NCBI RefSeq assembly: GCF_051020975.1
Contig: NW_027478165.1
Span: 898,001 to 962,000, forward strand
DNA: 64,000 nt
Origin: Osmia lignaria lignaria
Taxonomy: Eukaryota; Arthropoda; Insecta; Hymenoptera; Megachilidae
Reading direction: 5' to 3'
Shown here: one piece after another, positions 8,550 through 21,751 of the stretch
How positions within the stretch are numbered: the first letter of the stretch is position 1
How the letters are laid out: the number at the start of each line of letters is the position of its first letter
Notes under the pieces: model-generated
What the model saw: the letters and a program-made list of their open reading frames with translations, nothing else
Told to the model about the DNA's origin: nothing
Database searches by the model: none
Translations under genes and position numbers: made by a program

Positions 8550-10803
8550 TCAGATGCGTAGTTCTCGAGATATATCAAGATATTTAAAAGTTCCGAAGCC
8601 GCACCAACATAATAGAGATACAGAAACACCGTGGCCCCTTTCTTTGAGATAACTCTGCACTATTGCGAGCTGCAAATGCCACTTCCAGCTTAGCTGTGCA
8701 GAGGAAGAACAACAAGAAGAAGAAGTATCTCGAAATATGTCCGTCAGGCCCGTTCCTTTGAGCTAAATCTGCAAATATCTCGGAAACGAAGCGAGCTATG
8801 GCAAAATGTTAAGAGACGTTTTTTGTAGAGAATTATGTTTCCTACAATTTATGTTCTATGATATTTTTTGATCAGAAGCGTAGTTTTCGAGATATATCGA
8901 GATATTTAAAAGTTCCGAAGCCGCACCAACATAATAGAGATACAGAAACACCGTGGCCCCTTTCTTTGAGATAACTCTGCACTAGTGCGAACCGCAAATG
9001 CCACTTCCAGCTTAGCTGTGCAGAAGAAGAACAACAAGAAGAAGAAATATCTCGAAATATGTCCGACAGGCCCCTTCCCTTGAGATAAATCTGCAAATAT
9101 CTCGGAAACGAAGCGAGCTATGGCGAAATGTTAAGAGACCTTTTTTGTAGAGAATTAAGTTTCCTACTATTTATCTTCTATGATATTTTTTGATCAGATG
9201 CGTAGTTCTCGAGATATATCAAGATATTTAAAAGTTCCGAAGCCGCACCAACATAATAGAGATACAGAAACACCGTGGCCCCTTTCTTTGAGATAACTCT
9301 GCACTATTGCGCGCTGCAAATGCCACTTCCAGCTTAGCTGTGCAGAAGAAGAACAACAAGAAGAAGAAATATCTCGAAATATGTCCATCAGGACCCTTCC
9401 CTTGAGATAAATCTGCAAATATCTCGGAAACGAAGCGAGCTATGGCAAAATGTTAAGAGACCTTTTTTGTAGAGAATTAAGTTTCCTACTATTTATCTTC
9501 TATGATATTTTTTGATCAGATGCGTAGTTCTCGAGATATATCAAGATATTTAAAAGTTCCGAAGCCGCACCAACATAATAGAGATACAGAAACACCGTGG
9601 CCCCTTTCTTTGAGATAACTCTGCACTATTGCGCGCTGCAAATGCCACTTCCAGCTTAGCTGTGCAGAAGAAGAACAACAAGAAGAAGAAATATCTCGAA
9701 ATATGTCCATCAGGACCCTTCCCTTGAGATAAATCTGCAAATATCTCGGAAACGAAGCGAGCTATGGCAAAATGTTGAGAGACCTTTTTTGTAGAGAATA
9801 ATGTTTCCTACAATTTACGTTCTATGATATTTTTTGGTCAGAAGCGTAGTTTTCGAGATATATCGAGATATTTAAAAGTTCCGAAGCCGCACCAACATAA
9901 TAGAGATACAGAAACACCGTGGCTCCTTTCTTTGAGATAACTCTGTACTAGTGCGAGCCGCAAATGCCACTTCCAGCTTAGCTGTGCAGAAGAAGAACAA
10001 CAAGAAGAAGAAATATCTCGAAATATGTCCGTCAGGCCCCTTCCCTTGAGATAAATCTGCAAATATCTCGGAAACGAAGCGAGCTATGGCAAAATGTTAA
10101 GAGACCTTTTTTGTAGAGAATTAAGTTTCCTACTTTTTATGTTCTATGATATTTTTCGATCAGAGGCGTAGTTCTCGAGATATATCAAGATATTTAAAAG
10201 TTCCGAAGCAGCACCAACATAATAGAGATACAGAAACACCGTGGCCCCTTTCTTTGAGATAACTCTGCACTATTGCGAGCTGTAAATGCCACTTCCAGCT
10301 TAGCTGTGCAGAGGAAGAACAACAAGAAGAAGAAGTATCTCGAAATATGTCCGTCAGGCCCGTTCCTTTGAGCTAAATCTGCAAATATCTCGGAAACGAA
10401 GCGAGCTATGGCAAAATGTTAAGAGACGTTTTTTGTAGAGAATTAAGTTTCCTACTATTTATCTTCTATGATATTTTTTGATCAGATGCGTAGTTCTCGA
10501 GATATATCAAGATATTTAAAAGTTCCGAAGCCGCACCAACATAATAGAGATACAGAAACACCGTGGCCCCTTTCTTTGAGATAACTCTGCACTATTGCGC
10601 GCTGCAAATGCCACTTCCAGCTTAGCTGTGCAGAAGAAGAACAACAAGAAGAAGAAATATCTCGAAATATGTCCATCAGGACCCTTCCCTTGAGATAAAT
10701 CTGCAAATATCTCGGAAACGAAGCGAGCTATGGCAAAATGTTAAGAGACCTTTTTTGTAGAGAATTAAGTTTCCTACTTTTTATGCTCTATGATATTTTT
10801 TGA
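8550..10803. repeat. 7-monomer higher-order unit (2,254 bp)
   Basis: The trio signature begins again at 8550 and next at 10,804, a spacing of seven monomers instead of eight. A second pair of markers shows the same 2,254-bp period: GTACTAGTGCG at about 9,955 and 12,199, and GAAGCAGCACC at 10,207 and 12,461. The loss of one unit relative to the preceding 8-monomer period is the simplest reading. Confidence 0.7.
9145..9788. repeat. Tandem duplication of one monomer
   Basis: Two adjacent units share CTACTATTTATCTTC, TTGCGCGCTG and ATCAGGACCC, a combination found elsewhere only in the unit at about 10,482. The pairing of TTGCGCGCTG with ATCAGGACCC is itself a recombinant of two types that are separate at 4042 and 4364. 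Confidence 0.7.
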
Positions 10804-13057
10804 TCAGATGCGTAGTTCTCGAGATATATCAAGATATTTAAAAGTTCCGAAGCCGCACCAACATAATAGAGATACAGAAACACCGTGGCCCCTTTCTTTG
10901 AGATAACTCTGCACTATTGCGAGCTGCAAATGCCACTTCCAGCTTAGCTGTGCAGAGGAAGAACAACAAGAAGAAGAAGTATCTCGAAATATGTCCGTCA
11001 GGCCCGTTCCTTTGAGCTGAATCTGCAAATATCTCGGAAACGAAGCGAGCTATGGCAAAATGATAAGAGACGTTTTTTGTAGAGAATTATGTTTCCTACA
11101 ATTTATGTTCTATGATATTTTTTGATCAGAAGCGTAGTTTTCGAGATATATCGAGATATTTAAAAGTTCCGAAGCCGCACCAACATAATAGAGATACAGA
11201 AACACCGTGGCCCCTTTCTTTGAGATAACTCTGCACTAGTGCGAGCCGCAAATGCCACTTCCAGCTTAGCTGTGCAGAAGAAGAACAACAAGAAGAAGAA
11301 ATATCTCGAAATATGTCCGACAGGCCCCTTCCCTTGAGATAAATCTGCAAATATCTCGGAAACGAAGCGAGCTATGGCGAAATGTTAAGAGACCTTTTTT
11401 GTAGAGAATTAAGTTTCCTACTATTTATCTTCTATGATATTTTTTGATCAGAGGCGTAGTTCTCGAGATATATCAAGATATTTAAAAGTTCCGAAGCCGC
11501 ACCAACATAATAGAGATACAGAAACACCGTGGCCCCTTTCTTTGAGATAACTCTGCACGATTGCGAGCTGGAAATGCCACTTCCAGTTTAGCTGTGCAGA
11601 AGAAGAACAACAAGAAGAAGAAATATCTCGAAATATGTCCATCAGGACCCTTCCCTTGAGATAAATCTGCAAATATCTCGGAATCGAAGCGAGCTATGGC
11701 AAAATGTTAAGAGACCTTTTTTGTAGAGAATTAAGTTTCCTACTTTTTATGTTCTATGATATTTTTTGATCAGATGCGTAGTTCTCGAGATATATCAAGA
11801 TATTTAAAAGTTCCGAAGCCGCACCAACATAATAGAGATACAGAAACACCGTGGCCCCTTTCTTTGAGATAACTCTGCACTATTGCGAGCTGCAAATGCC
11901 ACTTCCAGCTTAGCTGTGCAGAAGAAGAACAACAAGAAGAAGAAATATCTCGAAATATGTCCGTCAGGCCCCTTCCCTTGAGATATATCTGCAAATATCT
12001 CGGAATCGAAGCGAGCTATGGCAAAATGTTAAGAGACCTTTTTTGTAGAGAATTATGTTTCCTACAATTTAGGTTCTATGATATTTTTTGGTCAGAAGCG
12101 TAGTTTTCGAGATATATCGAGATATTTAAAAGTTCCGAAGCCGCACCAACATAATAGAGATACAGAAACACCGTGGCTCCTTTCTTTGAGATAACTCTGT
12201 ACTAGTGCGAGCCGCAAATGCCACTTCCAGCTTAGCTGTGCAGAAGAAGAACAACAAGAAGAAGAAATATCTCGAAATATGTCCGTCAGGCCCCTTCCCT
12301 TGAGATAAATCTGCAAATATCTCGGAAACGAAGCGAGCTATGGCAAAATGTTAAGAGACCTTTTTTGTAGAGAATTAAGTTTCCTACTTTTTATGTTCTA
12401 TGATATTTTTCGATCAGAGGCGTAGTTCTCGAGATATATCAAGATATTTAAAAGTTCCGAAGCAGCACCAACATAATAGAGATACAGAAACACCGTGGCC
12501 CCTTTCTTTGAGATAACTCTGCACTATTGCGAGCTGTAAATGCCACTTCCAGCTTAGCTGTGCAGAAGAAGAACAACAAGAAGAAGAAATATCTCGAAAT
12601 ATGTCCGTCAGGCCCCTTCCCTTGAGATAAATCTGCAAATATCTCGGGAACGAAGCGAGCTATGGCAAAATGTTAAGAGACCTTTTTTGTAGAGAATTAA
12701 GTTTCCTACTTTTTATGTTCTATGATATTTTTTGATCAGAAGCGTAGTTTTCGAGATATATCGAGATATTTAAAAGTTCCGAAGCCGCACCAACATAATA
12801 GAGATACAGAAACACCGTGGCTCCTTTCTTTGAGATAACTCTGCACTAGTGCGAGCCGCAAATGCCACTTCCAGCTTAGCTGTGCAGAAGAAGAACAACA
12901 AGAAGAAGAAATATCTCGAAATATGTCCGTCAGGCCCCTTCCCTTGAGATAAATCTGCAAATATCTCGGAAACGAAGCGAGCTATGGCAAAATGTTAAGA
13001 GACCTTTTTTGTAGAGAATTATGTTTCCTACAATTTATGTTCTATGATATTTTTCGA
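10804..13057. repeat. 7-monomer block, partial second copy of 8550-10803
   Basis: The first two units match 8550-9193 at 2,254 bp offset, and the units near 12,092 and 12,414 match 9838-10481. The units between belong to other types (GAGGCG with CGATTGCGAGCTGG at 11,448; the common GATGCG type at 11,770). The result is a mosaic copy. Confidence 0.65.
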
Positions 13058-15311
13058 TCAGAAGCGTAGTTTTCGAGATATATCGAGATATTTAAAAGTT
13101 CCGAAGCCGCACCAAGATAATAGAGATACAGAAACACCGTGGCTCCTTTCTTTGAGATAACTCTGCACTAGTGCGAGCCGCAAATGCCACTTCCAGCTTA
13201 GCTGTGCAGAAGAAGAACAACAAGAAGAAGAAATATCTCGAAATATGTCCGTCAGGCCCCTTCCCTTGAATTAAATCTGCAAATATCTCGGAAACGAAGC
13301 GAGCTATGGCAAAATCTTAAGAGACCTTTTTTGTAGAGAATTAAGTTTCCTACTTTTTATGTTCTATGATATTTTTCGATCAGACGCGTAGTTCTCGAGA
13401 TATATCGAGATATTTAAAAGTTCCGAAGCCGCACCAACATAATAGAGATACAGAAACACCGTGGCCCCTTTCTTTGAGATAACTCTGCACTAGTGCGAGC
13501 CGCAAATGCCACTTCCAGCTTAGCTGTGCAGAAGAAGAACAACAAGAAGAAGAAATATCTCGAAATATGTCCGTCAGGCCCCTTCCCTTGAGATAAATCT
13601 GCAAATATCTCGGGAACGAAGCGAGCTATGGCAAAATGTTAAGAGACCTTTTTTGAAGAGAATTAAGTTTCCTACTTTTTATGTTCTATGATATTTTTCG
13701 ATCAGACGCGTAGTTCTCGAGATATATCGAGATATTTAAAAGTTCCGAAGCCGCACCAACATAATAGAGATACAGAAACACCGTGGCCCCTTTCTTTGAG
13801 ATAACTCTGCACTATTGCGAGCTGCAAATGCCACTTCCAGCTTAGCTGTGCAGAGGAAGAACAACAAGAAGAAGAAGTATCTCGAAATATGTCCGTCAGG
13901 CCCGTTCCTTTGAGCTGTATCTGCAAATATCTCGGAAACGAAGCGAGCTATGGCAAAATGTTAAGAGACCTTTTTTGTAGAGAATTATGTTTCCTACTTT
14001 TTATGCTCTATGATATTTTTCGATCAGAGGCGTAGTTCTCGAGATATATCAAGATATTTAAAAGTTCCGAAGCCGCACCAACATAATAGAGATACAGAAA
14101 CACCGTGGCCCCTTTCTTTGAGATAACTCTGCACGATTGCGAGCTGGAAATGCCACTTCCAGTTTAGCTGTGCAGAAGAAGAACAACAAGAAGAAGAAAT
14201 ATCTCGAAATATGTCCATCAGGACCCTTCCCTTGAGATAAATCTGCAAATATCTCGGAAACGAAGAGAGCTATGGCAAAATGTTAAGAGACCTTTTTTGA
14301 AGAGAATTAAGTTTCCTACTTTTCATGTTCTATGATATTTTTTGATCAGATGCGTAGTTCTCGAGATATATCAAGATATTTAAAAGTTCCGAAGCAGCAC
14401 CAACATAATAGAGATACAGAAACACCGTGGCCCCTTTCTTTGAGATAACTCTGCACTATTGCGAGCTGCAAATGCCACTTCCAGCTTAGCTGTGCAGAGG
14501 AAGAACAACAAGAAGAAGAAGTATCTCGAAATATGTCCGTCAGGCCCGTTCCTTTGAGCTGAATCTGCAAATATCTCGGAAACGAAGCGAGCTATGGCAA
14601 AATGTTAAGAGACGGTTTTTGTAGAGAATTAAGTTTCCTACTTTTTATGTTCTATGATATTTTTCGATCAGAGGCGTAGTTCTCGAGATATATCAAGATA
14701 TTTAAAAGTTCCGAAGCCGCACCAACATAATAGAGATACAGAAACACCGTGGCCCCTTTCTTTGAGATAACTCTGCACGATTGCGAGCTGGAAATGCCAC
14801 TTCCAGTTTAGCTGTGCAGAAGAAGAACAACAAGAAGAAGAAATATCTCGAAATATGTCCATCAGGACCCTTCCCTTGAGATAAATCTGCAAATATCTCG
14901 GAAACGAAGCGAGCTATGGCAAAATGTTAAGAGACCTTTTTTGTAGAGAATTAAGTTTCCTACTTTTTATGTTCTATGAAATTTTTTGATCAGATGCGTA
15001 GTTCTCGAGATATATCAAGATATTTAAAAGTTCCGAAGCCGCACCAACATAATAGAGATACAGAAACACCGTGGCCCCTTTCTTTGAGATAACTCTGCAC
15101 TATTGCGAGCTGCAAATGCCACTTCCAGCTTAGCTGTGCAGAAGAAGAACAACAAGAAGAAGAAATATCTCGAAATATGTCCGTCAGGCCCCTTCCCTTG
15201 AGATAAATCTGCAAATATCTCGGAAACGAAGAGAGCTATGGCAAAATGTTAAGAGACCTTTTTTGTAGAGAATTAAGTTTCCTACTTTTCATGTTCTACG
15301 ATATTTTTTGA
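13058..15311. repeat. Seven satellite monomers, including a repeated GAGGCG unit
   Basis: This stretch begins with the unit marked by ACCAAGATAATAG and TTGAATTAAATC, which recurs near 18,854 and 27,225. It also holds two almost identical GAGGCG / CGATTGCGAGCTGG / ATCAGGACCC units 644 bp apart (about 14,024 and 14,668), each followed or preceded by a CCCGTTCC-type unit. No non-satellite sequence is present. Confidence 0.75.
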
Positions 15312-18300
15312 TCAGATGCGTAGTTCTCGAGATATATCAAGATATTTAAAAGTTCCGAAGCAGCACCAACATAATAGAGATACAGAAACACCGTGGCCCC
15401 TTTCTTTGAGATAACTCTGCACTATTGCGAGCTGTAAATGCCACTTCCAGCTTAGCTGTGCAGAAGAAGAACAACAAGAAGAAGAAATATCTCGAAATAT
15501 GTCCGGCAGGCCCCTTCCCTTGAGATATATCTGCAAATATCTCGGAAACGAAGCGAGCTATGGCAAAATGTTAAGATACCTTTTTTGTAGAGAATTATGT
15601 TTCCTACAATTTATGTTCTATGATATTTTTTGATCAGATGCGTAGTTCTCGAGATATATCAAGATATTTAAAAGTTCCGAAGCCGCACCAACATAATAGA
15701 GATACAGAAACACCGTGGCCCCTTTCTTTGAGATAACTCTGCACTATTGCGAGCTGCAAATGCCACTTCCAGCTTAGCTGTGCAGAGGAAGAACAACAAG
15801 AAGAAGAAATATCTCGAAATATGTCCGTCAGGCCAGTTCCTTTGAGTTGAATCTGCAAATATCTCGGAAACGAAGCGAGCTATGGCAAAATGTTAAGAGA
15901 CGTTTTTTGTAGAGAATTATGTTTCCTACAATTTATGTTCTATGATATTTTTTGATCAGAAGCGTAGTTTTCGAGATATATCGAGATATTTAAAAGTTCC
16001 GAAGCCGCACCAACATAATAGAGATACAGAAACACCGTGGCCCCTTTCTTTGAGATAACTCTGCACTATTGCGACCTGCAAATGCCACTTCCAGCTCAGC
16101 TGTGCAGGAGAAGAACAACAAGAAGAAGAAATATCTCGAAATATGTCCGTCAGGCCCCTTCCCTTGAGATAAATCTGCAAATATCTCGGAAACGAAGCGA
16201 GCTATGGCAAAATGTTAAGAGACCTTTTTTGTAGAGAATTAAGTTTCCTACTTTTTATGGTCTATGATATTTTTTGATCAGATGCGTAGTTCTCGAGATA
16301 TATCAAGATATTTAAAAGTTCCGAAGCCGCACCAACATAATAGAGATACAGAAACACCGTGGCCCCTTTCTTTGAGATAACTCTGCACTATTGCGAGCTG
16401 CAAATGCCACTTCCAGCTTAGCTGTGCAGAGGAAGAACAACAAGAAGAAGAAGTATCTCGAAATATGTCCGTCAGGCCCGTTCCTTTGAGCTGAATCTGC
16501 AAATATCTCGGAAACGAAGCGAGCTATGGCAAAATCTTGAGAGACATTTTTTGTAGAGAATTATGTTTCCTACAATTTATGTTCTATGATATTTTTTGAT
16601 CAGAAGCGTAGTTTTCGAGATATATCGAGATATTTAAAAGTTCCGAAGCCGCACCAACATAATAGAGATACAGAAACACCGTGGCTCCTTTCTTTGAGAT
16701 AAGTCTGCACTAGTGCGAGCCGCAAATGCCACTTCCAGCTTAGCTGTGCAGAAGAAGAACAACAAGAAGAAGAAATATCTCGAAATATGTCCGTCAGGCC
16801 CCTTCCCTTGAGATAAATCTGCAAATATCTCGGAAACGAAGCGAGCTATGGCAAAATATTAAGAGACCGTTTTTGTAGAGAATTAAGTTTCCTACTTTTT
16901 ATGTTCTATGATATTTTTTGATCAGATGCGTAGTTCTCGAGATATATCAAGATATTTAAAAGTTCCGAAGCCGCACCAACATAATAGAGATACAGAAACA
17001 CCGTGGCTCCTTTCTTTGAGATAAGTCTGCACTAGTGCGAGCCGCAAATGCCACTTCCAGCTTAGCTGTGCAGGAGAAGAACAACAAGAAGAAGAAATAT
17101 CTCGAAATATGTCCGTCAGGCCCCTTCCCTTGAGATAAATCTGCAAATATCTCGGAAACGAAGCGAGCTATGGCAAAATGTTGAGAGACCTTTTTTGTAG
17201 AGAATTAAGTTTCCTACTTTTTATGTTCTATGATATTTTTCGATCAGAGGCGTAGTTCTCGAGATATATCAAGATATTTAAAAGTTCCGAAGCCGCACCA
17301 ACATAATAGAGATACAGAAACACCGTGGCCCCTTTCTTTGAGATAACTCTGCACGATTGCGAGCTGGAAATGCCACTTCCAGTTTAGCTGTGCAGAAGAA
17401 GAACAACAAGAAGAAGAAATATCTCGAAATATGTCCGTCAGGCCAGTTCCTTTGAGCTGAATCTGCAAATATCTCGGAAACGAAGCGAGCTATGGCAAAA
17501 TGTTCAGAGACGTTTTTTGTAGAGAATTATGTTTCCTACAATTTATGTTCTATAATATTTTCTGATCAGAAGCGTAGTTTTCGATATATATCGAGATATT
17601 TAAAAGTTCCGAAGCCGCACCAACATAATAGGGATACAGAAACACCGTGGCCCCTTTCTTTGAGATAACTCTGCACTAGTGCGAGCCGCAAGTGCCACGT
17701 CCAGCTTAGCTGTGCAGAAGAAGAACAACAAGAAGAAGAAATATCTCGAAATATGTCCGTCAGGCGCCTTCCCTTGAGATAAATCTGCAAATATCTCGGA
17801 AACGAAGCGAGCTATGGCAAAATGTTAAGAGACCTTTTTTGTAGAAAATTAGGTTTCCTACTTTTTATGTTCTATGATATTTTTTGATCAGATGCGTAGT
17901 TCTCGAGATATATTAAGATATTTAAAAGTTCCGAAGCCGCACCAACATAATAGAGATACAGAAACACCGTGGCCCCTTTCTTTGAGATAACTCTGCACTA
18001 TTGCGAGCTGTAAATGCCACCTCCAGCTTAGCTGTGCAGAAGAAGAACAACAAGAAGAAGAAATATCTCGAAATATGTCCGTCAGGCCCCTGCCCTTGAG
18101 ATATATCTGCAAATATCTCGGAAACGAAGCGAGCTATGGCAAAATGTTAAGAGACCTTTTTTGTAGAGAATTCTGTTTCCTACAATTTATGTTCTATGAT
18201 ATTTTTTGATCAGATGCGTAGTTCTCGAGATATATCAAGATATTTAAAAGTTCCGAAACCGCACCAACATAACAGAGATACAGAAACACCGTGGCCCCTT

Positions 18301-18434
18301 TCTTTGAGATAACTCTGCACCAGTGCGAGCCGCAAATGCCGCTTCCAGCTTAGCTGTGCAGAAGAAGAACAACAAGAAGAAGAAATATCTCGAAATATGT
18401 CCGTCAGGCCCCTTCCCTTGAGATAAATCTGCAA
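15312..18434. repeat. Ten-monomer segment duplicated 14,489 bp downstream, copy 1
   Basis: Successive units match 29801-32923 in order. They are a CCGGCAGG unit with GAAGCAGCACC, a CCAGTTCC unit, a GCAGGAGAAG unit with CCAGCTCAGC, a TATGGTCTATG junction, an AAGTCTGCACTAG pair, a GAGGCG unit with a CCAGTTCC end, the unit with TCGATATATATCGA, the GAAAATTAGG junction and a TATATTAAG unit. One patch near 16,536-16,620 does not match (GAAGCG here, GATGCG in the partner), as expected from local gene conversion. Confidence 0.8.
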
Positions 18435-18853
18435 ATATCTCGGAAACGAAGAGAGCTATGGCAAAATGTTAAGAGACCTTTTTTGTAGAGAATTAAGTTT
18501 CCTACAATTTATGTTCTATGATATTTTTCGATCAGAAGCGTAGTTTTCGAGATATATCGAGATATTTAAAAGTTCCGAAGCCGCACCAAGATAATAGAGA
18601 TACAGAAACACCGTGGCTCCTTTCTTTGAGATAACTCTGCACTAGTGCGAGCCGCAAATGCCACTTCCAGCTTAGCTGTGCAGAAGAAGAACAACAAGAA
18701 GAAGAAATATCTCGAAATATGTCCGTCAGGCCCCTTCCCTTGAGATAAATCTGCAAATATCTCGGAAACGAAGAGAGCTATGGCAAAATGTTAAGAGACC
18801 TTTTTTGTAGAGAATTAAGTTTCCTACAATTTATGTTCTATGATATTTTTCGA

Positions 18854-20141
18854 TCAGAAGCGTAGTTTTCGAGATATATCGAGATATTTAAAAGTTCCGA
18901 AGCCGCACCAAGATAATAGAGATACAGAAACACCGTGGCTCCTTTCTTTGAGATAACTCTGCACTAGTGCGAGCCGCAAATGCCACTTCCAGCTTAGCTG
19001 TGCAGAAGAAGAACAACAAGAAGAAGAAATATCTCGAAATATGTCCGTCAGGCCCCTTCCCTTGAATTAAATCTGCAAATATCTCGGAAACGAAGCGAGC
19101 TATGGCAAAATGTTAAGAGACCTTTTTTGTAGAGAATTATGTTTCCTACTTTTTATGTTCTATGATATTTTTCGATCAGACGCGTAGTTCTCGAGATATA
19201 TCGAGATATTTAAAAGTTCCGAAGCCGCACCAACATAATAGAGATACAGAAACACCGTGGCCCCTTTCTTTGAGATAACTCTGCACTATTGCGAGCTGCA
19301 AATGCCACTTCCAGCTTAGCTGTGCAGAGGAAGAACAACAAGAAGAAGAAGTATCTCGAAATATGTCCGTCAGGCCCGTTCCTTTGAGCTGAATCTGCAA
19401 ATATCTCGGAAACGAAGCGAGCTATGGCAAAATGTTAAGAGACCTTTTTTGTAGAGAATTATGTTTCCTACTTTTTATGTTCTATGATATTTTTCGATCA
19501 GAGGCGTAGTTCTCGAGATATATCAAGATATTTAAAAGTTCCGAAGCCGCACCAACATAATAGAGATACAGAAACACCGTGGCCCCTTTCTTTGAGATAA
19601 CTCTGCACGATTGCGAGCTGGAAATGCCACTTCCAGTTTAGCTGTGCAGAAGAAGAACAACAAGAAGAAGAAATATCTCGAAATATGTCCATCAGGACCC
19701 TTCCCTTGAGATAAATCTGCAAATATCTCGGAAACGAAGAGAGCTATGGCAAAATGTTAAGAGACCTTTTTTGAAGAGAATTAAGTTTCCTACTTTTCAT
19801 GTTCTATGATATTTTTTGATCAGATGCGTAGTTCTCGAGATATATCAAGATATTTAAAAGTTCCGAAGCAGCACCAACATAATAGAGATACAGAAACACC
19901 GTGGCCCCTTTCTTTGAGATAACTCTGCACTATTGCGAGCTGTAAATGCCACTTCCAGCTTAGCTGTGCAGAAGAAGAACAACAAGAAGAAGAAATATCT
20001 CGAAATATGTCCGGCAGGCCCCTTCCCTTGAGATATATCTGCAAATATCTCGGAAACGAAGCGAGCTATGGCAAAATGTTAAGAGACCTCTTTTGTAGAT
20101 AATTATGTTTCCTACAATTTATGTTCTATGATATTTTTTGA
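18854..20141. repeat. Four-monomer segment duplicated 8,371 bp downstream, copy 1
   Basis: The segment starts with the rare TTGAATTAAATC unit, followed by GACGCG, GAGGCG and CCGGCAGG types. The order is repeated at 27225-28512. The unit just before (18,532) is a near-copy of the first one, apart from TTGAGATAAATC, so a single-monomer duplication also occurred here. Confidence 0.75.
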
Positions 20142-20785
20142 TCAGACGCGTAGTTCTCGAGATATATCAAGATATTTAAAAGTTCCGAAACCGCACCAAC
20201 ATAATAGAGATACAGAAACACCGTGGCCCCTTTCTTTGAGATAACTCTGCACTATTGCGAGCTGCAAATGCCACTTCCAGCTTAGCTGTGCAGAGGAAGA
20301 ACAACAAGAAGAAGAAATATCTCGAAATATGTCCGTCAGGCCAGTTCCTTTGAGTTGAATCTGCAAATATCTCGGAAACGAAGCGAGCTATGGCAAAATG
20401 TTAAGAGACGTTTTTTGTAGAGAATTATGTTTCCTACAATTTATGTTCTATGATATTTTTTGATCAGAAGCGTAGTTTTCGAGATATATCGAGATATTTA
20501 AAAGTTCCGAAGCCGCACCAACATAATAGAGATACAGAAACACCGTGGCCCCTTTCTTTGAGATAACTCTGCACTATTGCGACCTGCAAATGCCACTTCC
20601 AGCTCAGCTGTGCAGGAGAAGAACAACAAGAAGAAGAAATATCTCGAAATATGTCCGTCAGGCCCCTTCCCTTGAGATAAATCTGCAAATATCTCGGAAA
20701 CGAAGCGAGCTATGGCAAAATGTTAAGAGACCTTTTTTGTAGAGAATTAAGTTTCCTACTTTTTATGGTCTATGATATTTTTTGA

Positions 20786-21654
20786 TCAGATGCGTAGTTC
20801 TCGAGATATATCAAGATATTTAAAAGTTCCGAAGCCGCACCAACATAATAGAGATACAGAAACACCGTGGCCCCTTTCTTTGAGATAACTCTGCACTATT
20901 GCGAGCTGCAAATGCCACTTCCAGCTTAGCTGTGCAGAGGAAGAACAACAAGAAGAAGAAGTATCTCGAAATATGTCCGTCAGGCCCGTTCCTTTGAGCT
21001 GAATCTGCAAATATCTCGGAAACGAAGCGAGCTATGGCAAAATGTTAAGAGACGTTTTTTGTAGAGAATTATGTTTCCTACAATTTATGTTCTATGATAT
21101 TTTTTGATCAGAAGCGTAGTTTTCGAGATATATCGAGATATTTAAAAGTTCCGAAGCCGCACCAACATAATAGAGATACAGAAACACCGTGGCCCCTTTC
21201 TTTGAGATAACTCTGCACTAGTGCGAGCCGCAAATGCCACTTCCAGCTTAGCTGTGCAGAAGAAGAACAACAAGAAGAAGAAATATCTCGAAATATGTCC
21301 GTCAGGCCCCTTCCCTTGAGATAAATCTGCAAATATCTCGGAAACGAAGCGAGCTATGGCAAAATATTAAGAGACCGTTTTTGTAGAGAATTAAGTTTCC
21401 TACTTTTTATGTTCTATGATATTTTTTGATCAGATGCGTAGTTCTCGAGATATATCAAGATATTTAAAAGTTCCGAAGCCGCACCAACATAATAGAGATA
21501 CAGAAACACCGTGGCTCCTTTCTTTGAGATAAGTCTGCACTAGTGCGAGCCGCAAATGCCACTTCCAGCTTAGCTGTGCAGAAGAAGAACAACAAGAAGA
21601 AGAAATATCTCGAAATATGTCCGTCAGGCCCCTTCCCTTGAGATAAATCTGCAA
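20786..21654. repeat. Segment of nearly three monomers duplicated 7,727 bp downstream, copy 1
   Basis: Three consecutive unit types match 28513-29381: CCCGTTCC with GAGGAAG; GAAGCG with CTAGTGCGAGCC and an AAATATTAAG junction; GATGCG with AAGTCTGCACTAG. The two-monomer difference from the neighbouring 8,371-bp offset means that the copy at 28.5 kb lacks the material found at about 20,142-20,785 here, or that it was inserted here. Confidence 0.7.
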
Positions 21655-21751
21655 ATATCTCGGAAACGAAGAGAGCTATGGCAAAATGTTAAGACACCTT
21701 TTTTGTAGAGAATTAAGTTTCCTACTTTTCATGTTCTACGATATTTTTTGA

